Notes under the pieces: model-generated
What the model was told of the DNA's origin: nothing
What the model saw: the letters and a program-made list of their open reading frames with translations, nothing else
Databases searched by the model: none
Origin: Soonwooa sp032078105
Lineage (GTDB): Bacteria > Bacteroidota > Bacteroidia > Flavobacteriales > Weeksellaceae
Assembly: GCA_046269235.1 (NCBI GenBank)
Contig: JBJZOS010000002.1
Span: 62,001 to 126,000, forward strand
Direction of reading: 5' to 3'
Length of the DNA stretch: 64,000 bases
Made by a program: the position numbers and the translations under genes
In this document: positions 26,901 through 34,461 of the stretch, in pieces
Layout of the letters: every line of letters begins with the position of its first letter
How positions within the stretch are numbered: position 1 is the stretch's first letter

Positions 26901-27360
26901 ATTGATCACCAACTTTGATATGATGAGAAATCGCTTTGAAATCTTCCTTTTTCAAAACCTTCTCCGAAAGTGCACCAGCGTAAGCCACAATTATTTTAGC
27001 TTTTTTACTGGAATTCAACTTGTTAAGAACTTCCGTACGAAGTACAAGATTGGCGTTTTGTGTCTTTTCAATTTGATAAGGATCAAGATGCGTCGCCGGG
27101 AAATACAGAACATTTTCTTTCCCAACAAGATCTTCTATTTCTGCATTCGCGTAAAGCGCCTCTTCCTTATCATTTAGCATATAAAGAATACTTTTCTTCT
27201 CTGTAAGAAATAGTTCTGCCGCAAAAATAGAAGCAGACGACCCCGCAGCACCTTTAACAGAAATATGTTGATATTGGTCCAAAGCTTCGAAAATGGATTT
27301 TCCAAATTCGTTTTTCAAAAGGTCTGGAAGAAGATACTGTTGAATGGTTTTTAATGACAT
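23992..27360 (-). CDS. mfd: Transcription-repair coupling factor
   Basis: The 1122-residue protein has the Mfd order of domains. A UvrB-like N-terminal part comes first (residues 1-350). The RNA-polymerase interaction domain follows (around LTSLKIGDYITHIDHGIGKFMGL, residue 440). The superfamily-2 motor has Walker A GDVGFGKTEVA and the DEEH box, with TATPIPRTLQFS after it. A TRCF C-terminal domain ends the protein. It pushes stalled RNA polymerase off damaged template and recruits the UvrABC excision system. Length is normal. The gene has its own promoter box and a leader hairpin immediately upstream. No frameshift is visible. Confidence 0.97.
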   Translation of the reverse strand: MSLKTIQQYLLPDLLKNEFGKSIFEALDQYQHISVKGAAGSSASIFAAELFLTEKKSILYMLNDKEEALYANAEIEDLVGKENVLYFPATHLDPYQIEKTQNANLVLRTEVLNKLNSSKKAKIIVAYAGALSEKVLKKEDFKAISHHIKVGDQLDFDFVDELLNHYQFNQTDFVSEPGEFSVRGGIVDVFSFANEKPFRITFFGNEVESIKTFDIETQLSVAKVTDFQLVSNMNYSVTGNKVSLFELLPKDCFVVVKNAFMSLIQVKNFYEKAEIKFETLNKDIKHQSPKELFVSEDDFITAQKDRVLVDFTLDTLKLAGFNFHQVDAFQTQQPSFHKNFELLIEDLMEKQAEGYDTWISFSSEKQKERLESIFEELEKEVPYKGFLSELHEGFVDNKNKISVYTDHQIFDRYQRFKAKNSFAKSEQLTLKDLTSLKIGDYITHIDHGIGKFMGLVKVTNDGKVQECFKLSYKNGDLLYVSIHSLHKISKYNGPDGREIVLSKLGSPAWKTLKQKTKAKVKQIAFDLIKLYAQRKMARGFAFSPDSYLQNELEASFLYEDTPDQEKATIDVKHDMEAETVMDRLICGDVGFGKTEVAIRAAFKAATDGKQVAILVPTTILAFQHYRSFKERLKDFPVNVSYLNRFRTAKQKSETIRGLEEGKIDIVIGTHQLVSKNVKFKDLGLLIIDEEHKFGVSVKDKLKTLKNDIDTLTLTATPIPRTLQFSLMAARDLSVIKTPPPNRQPVDTQLIGFDEELIRDAISYELQRDGQVYFINNRIENLKDIAGLIQRLVPDARVITGHGQMDGKKLEESVLDFMEGKYDVLVSTTIVESGVDVPNANTIFINDAHRFGMADLHQMRGRVGRSNRKAFCYLLTPPMDMMTSDARKRLEAIEQFSDLGSGFQIAMKDLEIRGAGDLLGGEQSGFINEMGFEAYQKIMQEALEELKDDEEFEKLFDNEEERQKLIKSTKEVNVETDLDLMLPDDYVSSTEERLLLYQKLADIDNEKDLQGFENELVDRFGALPKEAINLLKSVSLKWLAADIGFDKIVMKNRVFLGYFPSNPQDKFYQTEKFRNIISYLQLNPSEAQLKEKAGKEGSQLMMRIDNINDVDAVNILLQKILAG

Positions 27361-27386
27361 AAATTCTAAAGTCTATAAACGACATA

Positions 27387-27413
27387 ACGATTCCGAAAGT
27401 TTTCCGGAATCGT
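27387..27413. promoter_or_regulatory. Hairpin in the mfd leader / end of gdhA transcript
   Basis: A perfect 9-base inverted repeat (27387-27395 with 27405-27413) lies between gdhA and mfd. It is downstream of gdhA on the minus strand, where it could act as a terminator, though there is no T run. It is also just after the -7 box for mfd at 27424-27431, so it would form near the 5' end of the mfd mRNA. Confidence 0.55.
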
Positions 27414-27423
27414 ATTTATAATG

Positions 27424-27431
27424 CAAATATA
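27424..27431 (-). promoter_or_regulatory. -7 promoter box for mfd
   Basis: The minus strand reads TATATTTG, a match to TAnnTTTG, 64 bases before the mfd ATG. It lies only 20 bases past the gdhA stop codon. The -33 region falls in the gdhA 3' end and lacks a clean TTTG. Confidence 0.5.
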
Positions 27432-27450
27432 AAAATTTCTAAAATTTTGT

Positions 27451-28809
27451 CTAAACGACTCCTTGCGCTAACATCGCTTCGGCAACTTTAACGAAACCTG
27501 CAATATTTGCTCCTTTTACATAGTTAACATAACCATCTTCTTCTTTACCATAATCACGACAAGCTTTGTGAATACCGATCATAATTTCTTTAAGACGAGC
27601 ATCAACTTCTTCGGAAGTCCAGTTAAGACGAATGGAGTTTTGCGTCATTTCTAAACCAGAAGTTGCTACACCACCAGCATTAGAAGCTTTTCCTGGAGAA
27701 AATAAAACTTTATTTTCTAAAAAATAATTAATCGCTTCCAAAGTAGAAGGCATATTAGCTGCTTCTGTCACACACATACAGCCGTTAGCAACCAATTTTT
27801 TAGCATCATCTAGATCTAATTCATTTTGAGTAGCAGACGGAATTGCAATATCACATTTCACTTCCCAAGGACGTTTTCCAGCAAAGAATTTGGCGTTAGG
27901 ATATTTTTTAACATAATCCTCAGCGCGGTTATTTCCAGTTGCTCTTAACTCTAATAGATAGTCAATTTTTTCACCAGAAATACCTTCCTCATCATAGATG
28001 TAACCGTCAGGACCAGAGATAGTAACCACCTTACCACCAAGCTGTTCAATCTTTTTGATAACTCCCCAAGACACATTTCCGAAGCCAGAAACGGTGACAA
28101 TTTTTCCCTTAATATCTTGATTAATCGTTTTTAGCATTTGCTCTGTGAAATACACAACACCAAACCCTGTTGCCTCTGGTCGAATCAAAGATCCACCATA
28201 AGCTAAACCTTTACCAGTCAACACGCCAGTAAATTCATTACGGATACGCTTGTATTGTCCGAAAAGATATCCAATTTCTCGTGCGCCTACGCCAATGTCA
28301 CCAGCTGGGACGTCGGTTTCTGGACCAATATGCTTGCATAATTCAGTCATGAAAGATTGGCAAAAACGCATCACTTCCATATCGGACTTGCCCTGTGGAT
28401 CAAAATCTGAACCACCTTTACCGCCGCCCATCGGAAGCGTCGTCAATGAGTTTTTGAAAACTTGTTCGAAAGCCAAAAACTTAAGAACACTTAGGTTAAC
28501 AGTCGGATGAAATCTGATACCGCCTTTGTACGGGCCAATTGCAGAGTTCATCTGGATACGGAATCCGCGATTAACTTGGATTTCGCCTTTGTCATCTACC
28601 CACGGCACACGGAAGATAATTGCACGTTCTGGCTCAGCCATTCTTTCTAGCAACTTCATGCCGTTATACTCTGGCCTCGTTGCAATAAAAGGGATAACCG
28701 TCACAGCAACTTCTTTCACCGCTTGGATAAACTCTGGTTCATTTGGATTTTTCGCTTCGATATTGGCGATAAAATCTTTAATCTTTTGATCTATTTCGTG
28801 TTGCTCCAT
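27451..28809 (-). CDS. gdhA: NADP-specific glutamate dehydrogenase
   Basis: The 452-residue protein matches the hexameric type I glutamate dehydrogenases in length and motifs. It has PMGGGKGGSDFDP with the catalytic Lys near residue 128, and FCQSFMTEL nearby. GDIGVGAREIGYLFG and the Rossmann loop VSGFGNVSWG mark the coenzyme domain. It converts 2-oxoglutarate and ammonium to glutamate with NADPH, the usual assimilatory role. Cofactor choice is inferred from overall similarity to GdhA. A good promoter lies upstream, and it appears to be a single-gene unit. Confidence 0.95.
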   Translation of the reverse strand: MEQHEIDQKIKDFIANIEAKNPNEPEFIQAVKEVAVTVIPFIATRPEYNGMKLLERMAEPERAIIFRVPWVDDKGEIQVNRGFRIQMNSAIGPYKGGIRFHPTVNLSVLKFLAFEQVFKNSLTTLPMGGGKGGSDFDPQGKSDMEVMRFCQSFMTELCKHIGPETDVPAGDIGVGAREIGYLFGQYKRIRNEFTGVLTGKGLAYGGSLIRPEATGFGVVYFTEQMLKTINQDIKGKIVTVSGFGNVSWGVIKKIEQLGGKVVTISGPDGYIYDEEGISGEKIDYLLELRATGNNRAEDYVKKYPNAKFFAGKRPWEVKCDIAIPSATQNELDLDDAKKLVANGCMCVTEAANMPSTLEAINYFLENKVLFSPGKASNAGGVATSGLEMTQNSIRLNWTSEEVDARLKEIMIGIHKACRDYGKEEDGYVNYVKGANIAGFVKVAEAMLAQGVV

Positions 28810-28829
28810 AAAGCTTTAATGTTATGTGA

Positions 28830-28859
28830 CAAATTTAATTTTATTTTCAAAAAAGCAAA
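28830..28859 (-). promoter_or_regulatory. Bacteroidota-type promoter for gdhA
   Basis: On the minus strand TTTG (28859-28856) is followed after 18 bases by TAAATTTG (28837-28830), close to the -33/-7 consensus. The -7 box lies 20 bases before the gdhA ATG. The surroundings are A/T rich, so chance matches are possible. The rest of the 177-base gap to dprA shows no gene. Confidence 0.6.
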
Positions 28860-28986
28860 ACAATTATTGAGTTTTTTTAATGCTTTTTAGCTTAAAGAAG
28901 TGTTTCTCTTAATGTTTTCATAAAATGCTTTTCTTTTTGAAAATTTAGAACTAAAAATAAAATTTTCTTATGAAGTTAACAATATA

Positions 28987-30093
28987 TTAATACTTAGAAC
29001 AAGTGTAATTCTTCCCAGATTGCGATTTTAGGTATCCCAAAAGTTCCATCTCTAATAAAATATTTAGAAGTTCTTGTGGATTTTTATCGGTTTTGTCTAA
29101 TAACTCGTCAAAAGATGCGCTAATCTTTTCTTGTATTAAACGGTAAATTTCCGATTGTATTGGATTATCAATAGTCGGAATTTCAACCTGTGAAAAAAGA
29201 TTTCCCACTTCTGCTTGATTGGTAAAGCAAGTTTGCACCAAATCTGATATAGAGTGGATAACCTGCGCTTTATTTTGCGAAATAAGAAAGTTGCAACCTT
29301 GGCTATATTTGTCCGATAACCTTCCTGGAAGTGCAAATACATCGCGGTTGTAATCGTTTGCAAAATTTGCTGTGTTCATCGATCCGCCTCCAAATGCCGA
29401 TTCTACGATAATGCATTGTTGAGAAAATCCTGCGATAATGCGATTGCGTTGGAGAAAATGCTCGCGGTCAGGTTTTGATTTCGAAGTATATTCTGAAATA
29501 AGTGCGCCACCGTTTTCGATAATATGGTGTGATAACCGATGATGTTTTGACGGATAAATCATGTGTAAACCATGCGCCAAAACTGCAACAGTCGGGATAT
29601 TGAGTTGCAAAGATTTTTCATGAACTTGAGCATCAACACCATAGGCCAAACCGCTGATGGTTGATACTTTTTTAGATTTTAATTCAGATAAAAAGTCGTC
29701 GATAAATTGCTTTCCGTAACCCGTGATATTTCTGGTGCCGACAATGCTGACATTGTGCGTATTAATAGGGATTTGCCCTTTAACAAAGAGTAAAACTGGC
29801 GCATCTGGACATTCTCGTAGAAGTTGCGGATAAGCTTTGTCTTGGAAAGTAATAATTTTAATATCATTTTTTTCACAAAACTGTAACTCCGCAGTTGCAA
29901 AATCCAAATGTTTTTGGGAACCAATTTCTTCCGAGCGTTTGGCACCAATACCAAGAATTTGTTTGAGAGAAGATTTTGGAAGATTCCAAACTTGCTCGGC
30001 AGATCCAAATTCCTCAATAAGTTTTTTACAATTGAGATTCCCAAGTTGATGGCAACTTCGTAATGCAATAAAGTATAGATGCTCAGTGTTCAT
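28987..30093 (-). CDS. dprA: DNA-processing protein DprA
   Basis: The 368-residue protein has the DprA Rossmann core: VGTRNITGYGKQ near residue 118, ISGLAYGVDAQVHEKSL near 148, IYPSKHHRL, and FLQRNRIIAGFS followed by ESAFGGGSMNTANFA. A helical N-terminal region (SAM-like) and a short winged-helix-like C-terminal part flank it. DprA loads RecA on incoming single-stranded DNA during natural transformation. It lies 20 bases after the rhomboid gene, probably in one operon. No other competence gene is in the window. Confidence 0.95.
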   Translation of the reverse strand: MNTEHLYFIALRSCHQLGNLNCKKLIEEFGSAEQVWNLPKSSLKQILGIGAKRSEEIGSQKHLDFATAELQFCEKNDIKIITFQDKAYPQLLRECPDAPVLLFVKGQIPINTHNVSIVGTRNITGYGKQFIDDFLSELKSKKVSTISGLAYGVDAQVHEKSLQLNIPTVAVLAHGLHMIYPSKHHRLSHHIIENGGALISEYTSKSKPDREHFLQRNRIIAGFSQQCIIVESAFGGGSMNTANFANDYNRDVFALPGRLSDKYSQGCNFLISQNKAQVIHSISDLVQTCFTNQAEVGNLFSQVEIPTIDNPIQSEIYRLIQEKISASFDELLDKTDKNPQELLNILLEMELLGYLKSQSGKNYTCSKY

Positions 30094-30113
30094 CGGTCTT
30101 GGTATTAGAATGG

Positions 30114-30890
30114 TTAATTAGATTCGCGACGTCTTATCTCATCAAGATAATCCCAAATATTATCTTTTGGTTTGTGAGGAAGCTCCAAAAAGTCATCTGG
30201 AAATTTCTCTTTATATTCTTGCCACATTTTGTCATCTTTCTCGCTGTAATAGTTCGGGAATTCCCATATAAATTTTTTCTTCTTCTCGCCGATTTTTCTG
30301 AACAAGAATGCGAGAATTATCCCAACCAACCCACCAGCAAGATGTGACTGCCAAGAGATTCTGCTTGGCTCTTGTAAGTTACTAAATAATTCTTCTGGTA
30401 GCATACCCCAAACCAAACTTCCGTAATATAAAGCGACTAACAAAGAGATTGTTAACAACTTCATATCCCAACGGAAGAGCCCGCTAAAGAATAAGAAAAA
30501 TGCTAAAACATAGACTATACCGCTCGCGCCGATAATACAAGCATAATTCCATTGTCCTGTGAAAATATCAATTGGGGGAAGTAACCATACCAAAAGTCCT
30601 GTGCTTATCCAACCAGTTATTAATATTTTGTCCGCAATTGTTGGATAAAATGTATATAACAAAAATAAAAGCACAGCAATCGGAACACTATTTCCGAAAA
30701 TATGTTCGAGGCTTCCATGTAAAAATGGAGAGGTGATAATCCCTAAGAGCCCATCTGGCATCAACGGAATAATGGCACCTGTACAATTGCTGAAAAAACC
30801 TAAGTTTTGTAATGCATAGCCAATCCACATTAATGCAAGCATTAGGATAGGAGCGACAAGTGCTTTGCGGTTGATAGTTTTAATAAACAT
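30114..30890 (-). CDS. Rhomboid-family intramembrane serine protease
   Basis: The 258-residue protein has six or so membrane helices and the rhomboid catalytic pair: Ser123 in GASG, and His183 in WQSHLAGG. The early segment SPFLHGSLEHIFGN matches the conserved HxxxxHxxxN region. The C-terminal 60 residues are a charged cytosolic tail. Rhomboids cut single-pass membrane proteins within the bilayer; the substrate here is unknown. It is the first gene of a likely two-gene operon with dprA. Confidence 0.9.
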   Translation of the reverse strand: MFIKTINRKALVAPILMLALMWIGYALQNLGFFSNCTGAIIPLMPDGLLGIITSPFLHGSLEHIFGNSVPIAVLLFLLYTFYPTIADKILITGWISTGLLVWLLPPIDIFTGQWNYACIIGASGIVYVLAFFLFFSGLFRWDMKLLTISLLVALYYGSLVWGMLPEELFSNLQEPSRISWQSHLAGGLVGIILAFLFRKIGEKKKKFIWEFPNYYSEKDDKMWQEYKEKFPDDFLELPHKPKDNIWDYLDEIRRRESN

Positions 30891-30915
30891 GCTTTTGGAT
30901 TGTCAAATTGGTTGC

Positions 30916-30923
30916 CAAAAATA
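30916..30923 (-). promoter_or_regulatory. -7 promoter box for rhomboid-dprA
   Basis: The minus strand reads TATTTTTG, matching TAnnTTTG, 25 bases before the rhomboid ATG. No clear -33 element is present at the usual distance. Confidence 0.45.
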
Positions 30924-30999
30924 GAATTAGGAAATTCTGTCCAGATTTTGGTATTGTGGGTTTTTACCTTATAGAAAAGTGAAATTATTTATTTTGTCT

Positions 31000-31007
31000 T
31001 AATTTTG
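31000..31007 (+). promoter_or_regulatory. -7 promoter box for DUF3078 gene
   Basis: TAATTTTG matches TAnnTTTG and lies 24 bases before the ATG at 31032. It is divergent from the rhomboid promoter about 80 bases away. Confidence 0.5.
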
Positions 31008-31031
31008 CAGATTGTAAGATTGAATTAAACG

Positions 31032-32138
31032 ATGAAGAAATTATTTTCGGTAGTATTTATAGGATTAAATTTAATATTATTTTCTCAGAAAAGACCTGAT
31101 CTTAGCAAAATAATTGACTCCATAGCGCAAGCTAATTGGACAAGTGCGAATACCGTTTTGGATAGTATTGATACAGAAACGCTATCTAATATAAAGGTCA
31201 TTAAAAAAGGTGATACAATCATCATCAAAGATCGGCCGCAAGTGTCACTACAAGATATGCCAATAACGCCTTATAGTATGTTTAACACTGTTGAAGCACA
31301 ACGTTGGTTTATTTTTGGACAAAATAGTCTGGTATTTAACCAATCGTCGTTTTCGAATTGGTATGCTGGTGGCAATGACAACATTGGGGTTATCGGAAAA
31401 GTAAACTATAATTTTAATTACAAAACAGGAAAACATTTTCTTGAAAATAATGTTCAGCTAGGTTATGGTTTTGTGTCGTCAACGGGACAATCGACCAGAA
31501 AAACTGAAGATTACATCAACATTTCTTCCAATTATGGCTATGATTTAGGCGCTAATTATTATTTGTCAACAGGTTTCCAGTTTGCATCGCAATTTGGGGC
31601 TGGATATAATTATTCTTTAACACCTGACCCTACCTATAATGATCGCGTTTCCAAATTTATGGCACCGGGTTATCTTAACTTAGGTCTTGGTATTTCTTAC
31701 AATCCTAATGACAATTTCCAATTGGTGATGCGTCCTGTTAATGGTAAATTTACATTTGTCTTGGACCCACATTTACAACAAGCTGGCAAATTCGGTCTCG
31801 AAAGAGATGGACAACGCATGAGAACAGAACTTGGGGCAATGGTTAATGCGACCTATCGTATTAATATTATGAAAGATATGACGCTTCTCAATAAGCTGAA
31901 CCTCTTCTCTAATTATTTAGAACATTTTGAACGTGTTGATGTAGCCTATTCAGCAGCTTTAAATATGAAGTTCAATAGATTTATAACCACTGTTGTCACA
32001 TTTGACATGGTGTACGATCATGATCAAATTGAAGGTTTACAAACCAAACAAACATTAGGGGTTGGTTTAACCTATAATTTTGGATTCAAGCTTGAACGAG
32101 ATAAAAACAATAAAATAATTAACCCTTTTATTAAATAA
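31032..32138 (+). CDS. DUF3078 outer-membrane beta-barrel protein
   Basis: The 368-residue protein starts with a signal peptide (KKLFSVVFIGLNLILFS, cleavage near residue 18). A short linker follows, then a repeated antiparallel strand pattern with alternating aromatic residues (SSFSNWYAGGNDNIGVIGKVNYNF, LLNKLNLFSNYLEHFERVD). It ends in a C-terminal aromatic strand (LGVGLTYNFGF), as in outer-membrane barrels. It resembles the DUF3078 family of Bacteroidota, whose function is not established. A deleted tandem copy lies immediately downstream. It has its own -7 box. Confidence 0.82.
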   Translation: MKKLFSVVFIGLNLILFSQKRPDLSKIIDSIAQANWTSANTVLDSIDTETLSNIKVIKKGDTIIIKDRPQVSLQDMPITPYSMFNTVEAQRWFIFGQNSLVFNQSSFSNWYAGGNDNIGVIGKVNYNFNYKTGKHFLENNVQLGYGFVSSTGQSTRKTEDYINISSNYGYDLGANYYLSTGFQFASQFGAGYNYSLTPDPTYNDRVSKFMAPGYLNLGLGISYNPNDNFQLVMRPVNGKFTFVLDPHLQQAGKFGLERDGQRMRTELGAMVNATYRINIMKDMTLLNKLNLFSNYLEHFERVDVAYSAALNMKFNRFITTVVTFDMVYDHDQIEGLQTKQTLGVGLTYNFGFKLERDKNNKIINPFIK

Positions 32139-32145
32139 TACAAAC

Positions 32146-32589
32146 ATTAAAAAACTTTTATTCGCCTCTTTGTTTTTGACAGTTCTTGCTCCAGCCAATG
32201 TCATAAGGACTTTTGTAGGTGATGAAGCTTTACAATTGGCAGGAAATTACGGGTTTAAATATGATGGCGATTCGTCATTATTCCAATTCTGTTTTTTGGA
32301 AACGGCGCAATACCAATTAAAAATCATGGAGAACATCAGCCTGATGAGCTCGGCTTCGGTATTTTCGCAATATCTAGATCATCCTGAGCGTCTGGTGTTT
32401 TCTTACGGAGGTGTGTTTAACATGAAAAGTAATAAATATATTTTTTCATTAATCACTTTCGATCTTATCTACGACCATAATCAAATTAAGACAACTCAGC
32501 TTAAACAAACTTTGGGATTCGGTCTTTCGCACAACATTAACAACGGTGTTAAACGTCCTAAAAGAAAGGATAATCAAACTTGGAAATAA
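32146..32589 (+). pseudogene. Internally deleted tandem copy of the DUF3078 gene
   Basis: The reading frame begins after a signal-peptide-like stretch (KKLLFASLFLTVLA) whose expected start codon is ATT (32146-32148), not ATG. It jumps straight to the last third of a DUF3078 barrel. FVGDEALQLAGNYGFKYDGD and LMSSASVFSQYLDHPERLVF align with the neighbour's DPHLQQAGKFGLERDGQ and LLNKLNLFSNYLEHFERVD, and both end in a TLGxGL strand. About 220 residues between signal peptide and barrel end are missing. Only 7 bases separate it from the intact gene. I read it as a duplicate that lost its middle. The stretch from 32170 stays open, so a short product cannot be excluded. Confidence 0.75.
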
Positions 32590-32610
32590 TTTTTTCTCCG
32601 TAAAAACATA

Positions 32611-32639
32611 AAAAAGGCTCTAGATATTAGAGCCTTTTT
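32611..32639. terminator. Bidirectional intrinsic terminator
   Basis: A perfect 12-base stem (32611-32622 with 32628-32639) with a GATAT loop and A/T-run flanks lies between the DUF3078 copy and the convergent msrA gene. Confidence 0.9.
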
Positions 32640-32642
32640 GTT

Positions 32643-33290
32643 TTATTCATTTTTCAGCATGTTAAGTTCGCCAAAATGTTTTTTAAACTTCTGAATTTTT
32701 GGACCAACCACCGCGCTACAATAAGGTTGTGTAGGATTCGCGTTGTAGTAACCTTGATGGTAAGTTTCGGCCGCCCAAAACTTTTCGAACGGAACAATTT
32801 CTGTGACGTATTTTCCTGGCCATTCTTGTTTCGTTTCCGAGTTTTTTAAAGAAGTTTCTGCCTCCAGTTTTTGTTGTTCAGAATGATAAAAAATCACCGA
32901 ACGATATTGTGTACCGATGTCGTTGCCTTGTCTGTTAAGCGTCGTCGGATTGTGTAAAAACCAAAATACTTCCAAGAGTTTTGAAAACGAAATGATACTT
33001 GGATCAAATTTAATTTGCACCACTTCCGCATGACCAGTTTCTCCCGTACAAACTTCCTCGTAAGTAGGCTTGTCTTTGTGACCACCAGAATAGCCAGAAG
33101 TTACACTTTCGACACCTTTTAACATATTGAAACAGCTTTCGACACACCAAAAACAGCCTCCTCCTATTGTTGCTAATTCCATTTTATGATTATTTTTAGG
33201 TTTAATATTGATTGATTTCGGTTTAGAATCTTGTCCATTACAACCTACAAATACAAACAAGGTCAATATAAATAATGCAAGATTTTTCAT
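32643..33290 (-). CDS. msrA: Peptide-methionine (S)-S-oxide reductase, lipoprotein form
   Basis: The 215-residue protein contains the MsrA catalytic site GGGCFWCVE (Cys46 attacks, Cys49 may resolve) and the conserved GYSGG, PTYEEVCTGETGHAE and YHQGYY segments. Before the enzyme domain is a lipoprotein signal (LFVFVGC, Cys17) and a Lys-rich linker, so it should act in the periplasm, tethered to a membrane. It reduces the S epimer of methionine sulfoxide in oxidised proteins. It follows the ROK kinase gene by 21 bases. No MsrB is in the window. Confidence 0.95.
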   Translation of the reverse strand: MKNLALFILTLFVFVGCNGQDSKPKSINIKPKNNHKMELATIGGGCFWCVESCFNMLKGVESVTSGYSGGHKDKPTYEEVCTGETGHAEVVQIKFDPSIISFSKLLEVFWFLHNPTTLNRQGNDIGTQYRSVIFYHSEQQKLEAETSLKNSETKQEWPGKYVTEIVPFEKFWAAETYHQGYYNANPTQPYCSAVVGPKIQKFKKHFGELNMLKNE

Positions 33291-33311
33291 TTTAAAAAAG
33301 TTTAAATAAAA

Positions 33312-34277
33312 TTATTTTTCCCAGACCAAAGCGCTTGCGCCAAGAATAGCGGCATCAGCTTCATTTAATTCGCTGGTCACTAATTTCACTTTGTTACGGA
33401 AAATTGGCAGTAAATTTTTCTCCATGTGAATTTTTGTAGGTTTCAAAATATAATCACCCGCTTTGATAACGCCTCCAAATAACAAAATCGCTTCCGGTGA
33501 CGAAAACATCACGAAATTGGCTAAAGCTTCACCCAAAATTTGGCCTGTGTACCGAAAGACTTCCTTTGCAATATCGTCACCTTTTTCAGCACACTCAAAC
33601 ACGGTTTGCGAGTTAATTTCATCTTCTGGAAAATCATTTAGCATAGAACTCGGAAATTCTGCTCGCAATTTTTTTGCGCTGATACTAATACCAGATGCCG
33701 AGGCATAAGCTTCTAAGGAGCCTTCGGAATCGGTGCTCCAATGTCTTCTGCCGCCAGGTTTCACAATCGTATGACCAAGCTCACCAGCAAAACCGTCATG
33801 ACCGTATATCAATTGGCCATTAGATATAATACCGCTTCCAACGCCAGTTCCCAAAGTTATCATGATAAAATCTCGCATACCTCGCGCCGCGCCGTACATC
33901 ATCTCGCCCAAAGCAGCAGCATTAGCATCATTAGTGATAGTGCAAGGTTTTTGAAATTTTTCTGTGATTAACTTCGCGAACGGAACAACACCTTTCCAGT
34001 TAAGATTGGGAGCGTCCTCTATCGTCCCTCTATAGTAATTTGCATTAGGAGCGCCAACGCCAACGCCACGCACCCATACTTCAGGACGCACGTCAACCAT
34101 AGTTTTTATATGGTTGTAAAGCTCGTCTATAAAGTCTTCGACTTTGCCATAAGCCGTGGTTTTTATGCTCCCTTTTTGAAGGATTTCACCACGGTGGTTA
34201 ACGAGCCCGAACTTGGTATTGGTGCCGCCAATATCGATGCCAATTGCGAGTTCGTTGGATAAATCTAATAATGCCAT
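33312..34277 (-). CDS. ROK-family sugar kinase without the zinc-cysteine motif
   Basis: The 321-residue protein has the ATP-binding opening GIDIGGTNTKFG (residues 13-24), the catalytic base Asp117 in TNDANAAALGE, and GELGHT (165-170). Most ROK proteins then show CxCGxxGCxE; here residues 175-191 read GGRRHWSTDSEGSLEAY, with no cysteine. The zinc-binding site is therefore absent, a variant I associate with Bacteroidota homologues. It is probably a glucokinase or other hexose kinase rather than a repressor, since there is no helix-turn-helix domain. It appears to be the first gene of an operon with msrA. Confidence 0.87.
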   Translation of the reverse strand: MALLDLSNELAIGIDIGGTNTKFGLVNHRGEILQKGSIKTTAYGKVEDFIDELYNHIKTMVDVRPEVWVRGVGVGAPNANYYRGTIEDAPNLNWKGVVPFAKLITEKFQKPCTITNDANAAALGEMMYGAARGMRDFIMITLGTGVGSGIISNGQLIYGHDGFAGELGHTIVKPGGRRHWSTDSEGSLEAYASASGISISAKKLRAEFPSSMLNDFPEDEINSQTVFECAEKGDDIAKEVFRYTGQILGEALANFVMFSSPEAILLFGGVIKAGDYILKPTKIHMEKNLLPIFRNKVKLVTSELNEADAAILGASALVWEK

Positions 34278-34418
34278 CTTATATTTTATCGAAAGATAAA
34301 TTTAGTAAAATCTTAGAGCCTAAAGATAATAACTACAAAAGTTTCAAAAGATAAAAAGTTTTATTCTAAAGCTTCTATTGTCCAACGGCTTCCTGTTTTT
34401 AGTTTAAAAACAAAAAAC

Positions 34419-34440
34419 CGAAGACTATTTACAGTCTTCG
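34419..34440 (-). terminator. Intrinsic terminator of secA
   Basis: An 8-base perfect stem (34419-34426 with 34433-34440) is followed on the minus strand by GGTTTTTTG, a good T run. It lies 22 bases after the secA stop. Confidence 0.85.
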
Positions 34441-34461
34441 ATTTTGCGATATTTAATATTC

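Noticed and set aside
26902..27177. Plus-strand open frame inside mfd
   Set aside because: It lies opposite a fully conserved Mfd region and shows no independent signals.
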